From: UMGS363 sp051881815
GTDB lineage: Bacteria; Bacillota; Clostridia; Oscillospirales; Ruminococcaceae
Assembly: GCA_051881815.1 (NCBI GenBank)
Contig: JBJEQP010000051.1
Coordinates: 1 to 15,770, forward strand
Direction of reading: 5' to 3'
Length of the DNA: 15,770 bases
Below, in pieces: positions 10,836 to 15,770 of the stretch. The notes under the pieces are model-generated. The model was not told the DNA's origin. It did no database searches and saw nothing but the letters and a program-made list of their open reading frames with translations. The position numbers were made by a program, and so were the translations under genes. Positions within the stretch are counted from its first letter, which is position 1; each line of letters opens with the position of its first letter.

Positions 10836-13187
10836 ATGAAACTTATAATCAGCGAAAAACCTTCCACCGCCAGAACAATTGCTCACGCTGTCGGTGCAAG
10901 AGAAAAAATCTACGGTGAGGGCAAAGAGTATTGCTATAAAGGCAACGGCTTCTATGTTGTAAATGCGAGAGGACACCTTTACGGACTTGGTATGCCGCAG
11001 GATTACGGATACAGTAAGGCGTATAAGATGGACGAGCTGCCTATGTTCCCCGAATTTGAGCTTTATCCGGAGGGAGAGGACACCGAAAATCTTCGCAACC
11101 TCATTTCCTCCCTTATAAATCGCCCCGATGTGGACGAGCTTATCTGTGCAACCGACGCCGGGCGTGAAGGTGAGCTTATTTTTCGTCACATTTACAATGC
11201 CAATAAGTGTAGTAAACCCGTAAAGCGCCTTTGGACAAACTCAATGACGGATGAAGCCATCACAAAATGTATGGCAGCACTTCCACCCGACAGCAATTAC
11301 GACGGAGAATACTATGCGGCACTTGCAAGAGAAAAGTCTGATTGGATAATCGGAATGAACCTGTCAAGGCTTTACGGCTTAAAGGACAACTATACACATC
11401 GTATCGGTCGTGTTAAAACTCCCGTGCTTGCACTTATTGTTGACCGTGACAATGAGATTGCCGCTTTCCGGAAGGAAACTACATATCGCCTTGAAATGGA
11501 AAACGGTGCTGTATCGACCACAGAGTATCAGACAAAGGAAGAAGCCGAGTATGCAAAGGTAAAATGCAGCGGCAAGAGCGTTAATGTGCTTTCGGCTGTA
11601 TCGGAAGAAAAGCGTATAAACAGACCGCTTCTTCATAGTCTTACCACACTCCAGCAGGAGGCAAACAGAGTGTACGGATTGACCGCAAAACAGACACTTG
11701 AAGCTGCACAGAGCCTTTATGAGAATAAGCTGATAACCTATCCCCGTACCGACTGCAATTATATTTCGGAGGATATGCGTGGACAGATAATCCGAGTAGT
11801 AAGCACTATCGGTGAACGTCCCGAGTATGCGGACAGAGCGCACGGACTTATCGGTGTCGGACTTAATATTGATAGCAGAATAGTCAACGACAAGGCAATG
11901 AACGGTCACGACCATCACGCAATTATTCCAGAGGCAAGCACAGCAAGTCTTGATAATCTTTCGGATTCGGAACGGAAGGTATATGGACTTATCGTAAACA
12001 GGCTGCTTTGCGCCGTAGATAAGCAGTACAGCTACAACGAGAGCAATTATGAGTTTTGGTGTGAAGATGTGACTTTTGAGCTTAAAACCGAAGTGCCTGT
12101 TGAAATCGGCTGGAAGCAGTATGATACGGAGAAATCTACAGCAAAGAGTAACAATGTTCCGAAATATACCGAAAACAGCACATTTGATATGATGAATATT
12201 TCAATAAAGGAATGTGTGACAAAACCTCCCAAGCATTTTACGGATGCAAGTCTGCTGTCTGTGATGAACAACATCGACAACAGAATTGACGATAAGGAAC
12301 TGAAAGCAGCTGTAAGCGGAAAGGGTATCGGTACAGAAGCGACCAGAGCCGATATTATCGAGCAGCTCATATCTGCAAAATATGCAGAGCGCCGTGATAA
12401 GAATATTATAGCCACCGAGTTTGGAAAAACCTTTATTGCATCAATACCCGATAATGTAAAATCCGTTGAACGTACTGCGGAATGGGAACAGGTTTTCACA
12501 AATATCAAGGAAAAGGGAATTTCAGCAGAACCTTTTATGGAGGATGTAAAGGAATTTGTCCGTTCGGTTATTGATTATGAAAACAGTCCTTCACGTCAGA
12601 GAACTCCTATTAAGACTCCCGACAACGGACAGAGAACAGCAATAGGCATTTGCCCCAGATGCGGAAAGAATGTTTATGAGGGAAAGCAGAGCTACTACTG
12701 TGAAAGTGGCAAGGACGGCTGCGGTTTCACTCTTTGGAAAGAGCCTAAGTTTTTCAAGGACGTTATTACTCCCGAAAAGGCAGCGAAGCTCATCGAGGGT
12801 AAGACAGTATCCTTAAAGGCTGAAAGTAAGGACGGAAAGATATATTCTGCCGATTACAAAATGGATGATACGGGAAAGTATGTAAACCTTGAACGTATCA
12901 AGTCTGAAAAAATGGTTATCGGAAGGTGTCCGAGATGCGGAAAGAATATTCTTGAAGGCAAAATGAACTTTTACTGCGAAAGCGGCAAGGAAGGCTGCGG
13001 ATTTACCTTGTGGAAAAAGGATAATCACAACGGAATAACCGTAGCAGCCGAAAATGCAAAGGACCTCCTGGACGGAAAGGTGATCGTCAAGCAGAAGAAA
13101 AAGGTTTCGGGAGAAAACATAAGGCTCAAGTACAAAATGGTTGATACCGGGAAATACATAAATCTTGAAGAAGTGAAGGAGCAGTAA
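10836..13187 (+). CDS. topB: DNA topoisomerase III with duplicated C-terminal zinc-ribbon module
   Basis: A 783-residue type IA topoisomerase. The Toprim domain begins with LIISEKPSTARTIAHAVG (Glu7) and has CATDAGREGELIF (Asp107-Glu113). The catalytic tyrosine is Tyr302 in LITYPRTDCNYI. The domain order is that of TopB: it passes one single strand through another and is commonly carried by plasmids and ICEs, where it is thought to resolve replication or transfer intermediates. After the core, two copies of an about 92-residue module start at Cys606 and Cys698. Each has a CPRCGKN...C...GCGFTLWK zinc ribbon followed by a segment ending YKM.DTGKY.NLE. The copies differ at many bases, so the duplication is not recent. 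The start has AAAGGA nine or so bases upstream of the ATG. It opens the last rightward gene run, with the next gene starting directly after its stop. Confidence 0.96.
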   Translation: MKLIISEKPSTARTIAHAVGAREKIYGEGKEYCYKGNGFYVVNARGHLYGLGMPQDYGYSKAYKMDELPMFPEFELYPEGEDTENLRNLISSLINRPDVDELICATDAGREGELIFRHIYNANKCSKPVKRLWTNSMTDEAITKCMAALPPDSNYDGEYYAALAREKSDWIIGMNLSRLYGLKDNYTHRIGRVKTPVLALIVDRDNEIAAFRKETTYRLEMENGAVSTTEYQTKEEAEYAKVKCSGKSVNVLSAVSEEKRINRPLLHSLTTLQQEANRVYGLTAKQTLEAAQSLYENKLITYPRTDCNYISEDMRGQIIRVVSTIGERPEYADRAHGLIGVGLNIDSRIVNDKAMNGHDHHAIIPEASTASLDNLSDSERKVYGLIVNRLLCAVDKQYSYNESNYEFWCEDVTFELKTEVPVEIGWKQYDTEKSTAKSNNVPKYTENSTFDMMNISIKECVTKPPKHFTDASLLSVMNNIDNRIDDKELKAAVSGKGIGTEATRADIIEQLISAKYAERRDKNIIATEFGKTFIASIPDNVKSVERTAEWEQVFTNIKEKGISAEPFMEDVKEFVRSVIDYENSPSRQRTPIKTPDNGQRTAIGICPRCGKNVYEGKQSYYCESGKDGCGFTLWKEPKFFKDVITPEKAAKLIEGKTVSLKAESKDGKIYSADYKMDDTGKYVNLERIKSEKMVIGRCPRCGKNILEGKMNFYCESGKEGCGFTLWKKDNHNGITVAAENAKDLLDGKVIVKQKKKVSGENIRLKYKMVDTGKYINLEEVKEQ

Positions 13188-14606
13188 ATGGAGCAGACAG
13201 ATAAAAGCAGCACGGGAAAGGCACAGAAAATGCCAAATGTACTTACACGTTATGCGATACTTGCCAAGATATATGGTACCGAAATACCTAATAATCTTGA
13301 AATAAAGCAGCTTCCAAAGGAAAAGGCGAATCTCCTCAGAAATGAGAATTATACCGAAAACACCGATAAGCTGCTTTATCTTTACGGTGTTGGCATTCTG
13401 GATGAAAATACATTGGACTTGCTTATTCGTGGCTTCAAGGGAAATATCCGTAATGATGTAATTGCTGCTGAAAACAGAGCAATGGCGGATAACGGAAAAA
13501 ATCCCGATGACAGGCTTACACCGAATCTTCTGCAGAATGCGTTATTATGTGCCGCATATTCAAAAAAATATGATAAGCTGCAGACCATATCGTTTGATGA
13601 AGCATTGGAAATGACGGAACTTCCTCACGTTTGCATTACAGACGGAAAAATGAGAGCAAGAGATGTTGAGTTTCTGAAATTTCTTGCAGAGATAGATGAA
13701 CCGGTGGGCAATTTCGGAGATGATGCAGATGTTTATGTGGAGGATAAGTCCAATGTTCAGGCTTTTGTGGAAACCGAAAACGTGGAAATGGATAGAAGTC
13801 CCGTGATACTGAATATGAAAAATGCAGTCATTTATTCCAAGCTGTTTGACAGGGACTATGGCAGAGATTATATCAAATATGCCGTAGAAAACAAGATACC
13901 CTTGAAAATCGACTGCGATAAGGAATACTCGGAATATGTTGCAAAGGTCAAGCTGCATTTTGAAATACGTCACTATGAGCGCAGACGGAATATATGCGGC
14001 AACAGGGTGAATTGGTTTGATTATGCTCCGTCCGTCGATGGGGCAATAACGGATAATCTTGCAACGCTTACGAAAACAAAACCTATTGACCTTAAACTTT
14101 CAGACAAATACGATAATACGGATTTAAGTGAAAAAGCTGCGTCAAGATATAAAAGCACTTTCCCGTTTGGCGATGATACTGTACTTGAAATTTTTCACGA
14201 TAATACAGTCGAATTGATGATTTATCGCAACAAAAAGTTTGAAATAGTGGATAAGAAAATGTTCCATAAACAACTTTTTGATTTTGATAAGATCTGGAGC
14301 ATTATCCAGCTCTGTTCCAGAAACGGACAGCTTCGTAAGATGAACGACCGTATCGTTATTCCCGAAAGTGTATGGAATGAGATCGCAATTGAAGAAAGGG
14401 AGTTTGCTGACAGGCTTATCAGAGAACAGTATATCCGTCAGGAAGAACGCAGAAAGTCAAACAAATTGCTTATATCTTTAAGTGATATGAAGGCTAATGC
14501 CGAAAACAAGAAGAAGCAGAAGGATGAATTGCTCGCTAAACAGAAGGCTGCAGAAGAAAAACTTAAAAACGATGCTGCCAATAGACCGGCTGGCGTTCAG
14601 ACATAA
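13188..14606 (+). CDS. 472-residue protein of unknown function
   Basis: The ATG directly follows the topB stop, and its ribosome site AAGGAG (13176-13181) lies in the topB 3' end, so the two are co-translated. The sequence looks soluble: no signal peptide or membrane helix. The N-terminal part (NVLTRYAILAKIYGTEIP, LLYLYGVGILDENTLDLLIR) is helical. The middle is acidic, with VNWFDYAPSVDG-like segments near residue 280. The C-terminal ~70 residues are a charged Lys/Glu/Gln coiled coil (REFADRLIREQYIRQEER, QKAAEEKLKND). I do not recognise a family and see no catalytic motif. Its tight coupling to topB suggests a role in DNA processing or relaxosome function of the element, but that is inference from position only. 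Confidence 0.85.
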   Translation: MEQTDKSSTGKAQKMPNVLTRYAILAKIYGTEIPNNLEIKQLPKEKANLLRNENYTENTDKLLYLYGVGILDENTLDLLIRGFKGNIRNDVIAAENRAMADNGKNPDDRLTPNLLQNALLCAAYSKKYDKLQTISFDEALEMTELPHVCITDGKMRARDVEFLKFLAEIDEPVGNFGDDADVYVEDKSNVQAFVETENVEMDRSPVILNMKNAVIYSKLFDRDYGRDYIKYAVENKIPLKIDCDKEYSEYVAKVKLHFEIRHYERRRNICGNRVNWFDYAPSVDGAITDNLATLTKTKPIDLKLSDKYDNTDLSEKAASRYKSTFPFGDDTVLEIFHDNTVELMIYRNKKFEIVDKKMFHKQLFDFDKIWSIIQLCSRNGQLRKMNDRIVIPESVWNEIAIEEREFADRLIREQYIRQEERRKSNKLLISLSDMKANAENKKKQKDELLAKQKAAEEKLKNDAANRPAGVQT

Positions 14607-14623
14607 GGAGAGGTGGTGAGAAT

Positions 14624-14929
14624 ATGAGAGTATTTATCAGAGAATACTGTCGGGATGTAACCATAAGGATATTCGGTCTTGACGGTGAAGAACGTACAAA
14701 AGAGTTTTTTGATAAGTATTTCTCCGATGTAAAGGACGTTGGTGAAATGACCGATGAGGACAGAGCTGAAAATCTTTCTGAAGCGGAATACTATATTGCA
14801 ACGGCGGAGGAGTTTGAATACTTTGCACAGAAGGTTGGAATTATTCAGACGGCTATTGATTTGGCAGCAGTTGCTCACATCTACGGCAGGGATGAATATA
14901 TAAACGATGAATGTAACTGCCTTATTTGA
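14624..14929 (+). CDS. Small acidic protein of unknown function
   Basis: A 101-residue strongly acidic protein (EFFDKYFSDVKDVGEMTDED, AEYYIATAEEFEYFAQKVG) with a predicted alpha/beta start MRVFIREYCRDVTIRIFG. No membrane segment or known motif is visible. AGGAGAGG at 14606-14613 serves as ribosome site, about ten bases before the ATG, overlapping the stop of the preceding gene. The acidic make-up and size are reminiscent of small regulatory or DNA-mimic proteins carried on mobile elements, but there is no sequence evidence for that. It is followed after 14 nt by the diguanylate cyclase gene, in the same orientation. Confidence 0.75.
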   Translation: MRVFIREYCRDVTIRIFGLDGEERTKEFFDKYFSDVKDVGEMTDEDRAENLSEAEYYIATAEEFEYFAQKVGIIQTAIDLAAVAHIYGRDEYINDECNCLI

Positions 14930-14943
14930 GAAAGGAAAAAGAT

Positions 14944-15770
14944 ATGGACGATATAAATATCCAGGAACTTTTGAAAAGAATTGAGGAACTTGAAAAGCAC
15001 AGCTCCGCGATGGAAAGTAAATTTGAATCTCTTGAAAGTCAGGTTCAGACCATAAACCGCTTTATTTCCGCAATTACCGAAGCACAGGACCTTGACCAGA
15101 CAATGAACGAGATCGAAAGTGTCACCAAACAGCTTACGGATTGTGATAAGGCTACATTTTACTGCTATGACAATTCAAATGATAAGTTTTTCTCTCACGG
15201 CGATTACCGTAATTGGAAGGATGAACACGCTGCAGAGGAAATAAAGAACGCATTTGACAACAAGGAGATCTTTTCCGACAAAAACGAAGCGGTTATTCCG
15301 CTTGTATCTGCAAACGGCAACGCTCTTGGGGTTATTGTAGCTGAAAAGGAAAGCGGCTTCACTCCCGAAGATTATGAAAACTTCAGTCAGGGATGCCAGG
15401 TTGTAAACACGGTAGAACTTGCTCTTAAAAAGGAATTTGAACACCAGGGCAGAATTACCGATGAGCTTACGCATTTGAGAAATCGTCAGGGACTTAATGA
15501 ATATCTTGAAAACACACTTTGCGGCAATCTCAACAGCGGTAAGGATGTAAATATCCTTATGTGTGATATTGACCATTTCAAGAATATCAACGATACATAC
15601 GGACATGATGCGGGAGATATTATTCTCAAGGGCGTTGCAGAAGTGTTGCAGGAGGGTACAAGAACAGGTGCAGACTGCGCTTTCCGAATGGGCGGAGAGG
15701 AAATGGTATGTATCCTTAATACTAATCCTCGATTAAACAGTAGACAAAATCCACTCTCTAGCAGTAATGC
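14944..15770 (+). CDS. Diguanylate cyclase with coiled-coil and GAF-like sensor (3' end outside window)
   Basis: The frame is open to the window edge (275 codons). Residues 1-65 form a heptad-like helix with no membrane segment (MDDINIQELLKRIEELEKH). Residues 66-160 look like a GAF-type sensory domain (CDKATFYCYD, AVIPLVSANGNALGVIVAEK). A GGDEF domain follows: DELTHLRNRQGL at 173-184, the metal/GTP-binding DIDHFKNIND at 208-217, and the active-site GGEEM at 250-254, a functional-looking GGEEF variant. It would make cyclic di-GMP from two GTP in the cytoplasm. The inhibitory I-site RxxD expected five residues before GGEEF is not exact: the sequence is RTGAD, one residue too long. The ribosome site AAAGGA lies at 14933-14938. 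The last ~18 residues (from about 15718) no longer match the family and are more AT-rich. Confidence 0.9.
   Translation, partial: MDDINIQELLKRIEELEKHSSAMESKFESLESQVQTINRFISAITEAQDLDQTMNEIESVTKQLTDCDKATFYCYDNSNDKFFSHGDYRNWKDEHAAEEIKNAFDNKEIFSDKNEAVIPLVSANGNALGVIVAEKESGFTPEDYENFSQGCQVVNTVELALKKEFEHQGRITDELTHLRNRQGLNEYLENTLCGNLNSGKDVNILMCDIDHFKNINDTYGHDAGDIILKGVAEVLQEGTRTGADCAFRMGGEEMVCILNTNPRLNSRQNPLSSSN

Overview
The window reads as part of an integrative and conjugative element (ICE) from a low-to-mid-GC Firmicute, most likely a gut Clostridia/Oscillospiraceae (Ruminococcus-like) host. The basis is the strong AGGAGG-type ribosome sites, the absence of an outer-membrane secretion apparatus, and a Gram-positive VirD4 / pilin-like / VirB6 / PrgI (VirB3) / VirB4 gene order. 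The genus is inference; the conjugative nature is read directly from the gene content. No relaxase, integrase or oriT is visible, so they would lie outside the window.

Layout. Positions 3-1223 hold the 3' part of a VirD4-type coupling ATPase, followed by an orphan beta-class DNA methyltransferase (1240-1992) and an overlapping 62-residue protein (1976-2164). A gene-free stretch, 2165-2588, carries two diverged tandem copies (period 209 nt) of a structured RNA module. Each copy has a small hairpin, an intrinsic-terminator hairpin with a T-run, and a long imperfect hairpin. The stems are kept by compensating or wobble changes between the copies. The second copy ends just before the ribosome site of the mating-channel operon.

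That operon runs 2589-10068: Maff2/VirB2-like small membrane protein, VirB6/TrbL-like polytopic protein, PrgI-family VirB3, VirB4 ATPase with an unusual acidic membrane-anchored N-terminal extension, an 805-residue single-pass protein (CD1108-like, without a recognisable cell-wall hydrolase domain), and a 105-residue two-helix membrane protein. A PIN-domain ribonuclease gene and a small partner gene (10082-10734) sit on the opposite strand, with their own promoter, between this operon and the next rightward run.

The last run (10836-15770) has topoisomerase III with a duplicated C-terminal zinc-ribbon module, a 472-residue protein of unknown function, a 101-residue acidic protein, and a coiled-coil/GAF-like/GGDEF diguanylate cyclase open to the window edge.

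How they fit together: VirD4 passes DNA to the VirB3/B4/B6/B8-like channel, TopB probably helps process element DNA, the methyltransferase could mark or protect it, and the PIN module could stabilise it. The diguanylate cyclase would be an unusual signalling passenger. The best candidate for something undescribed is the tandem structured RNA array upstream of the pilin-like gene. Both window edges (first ~50 and last ~50 bases) fit poorly with the protein families they run into and may be junctions or assembly ends.
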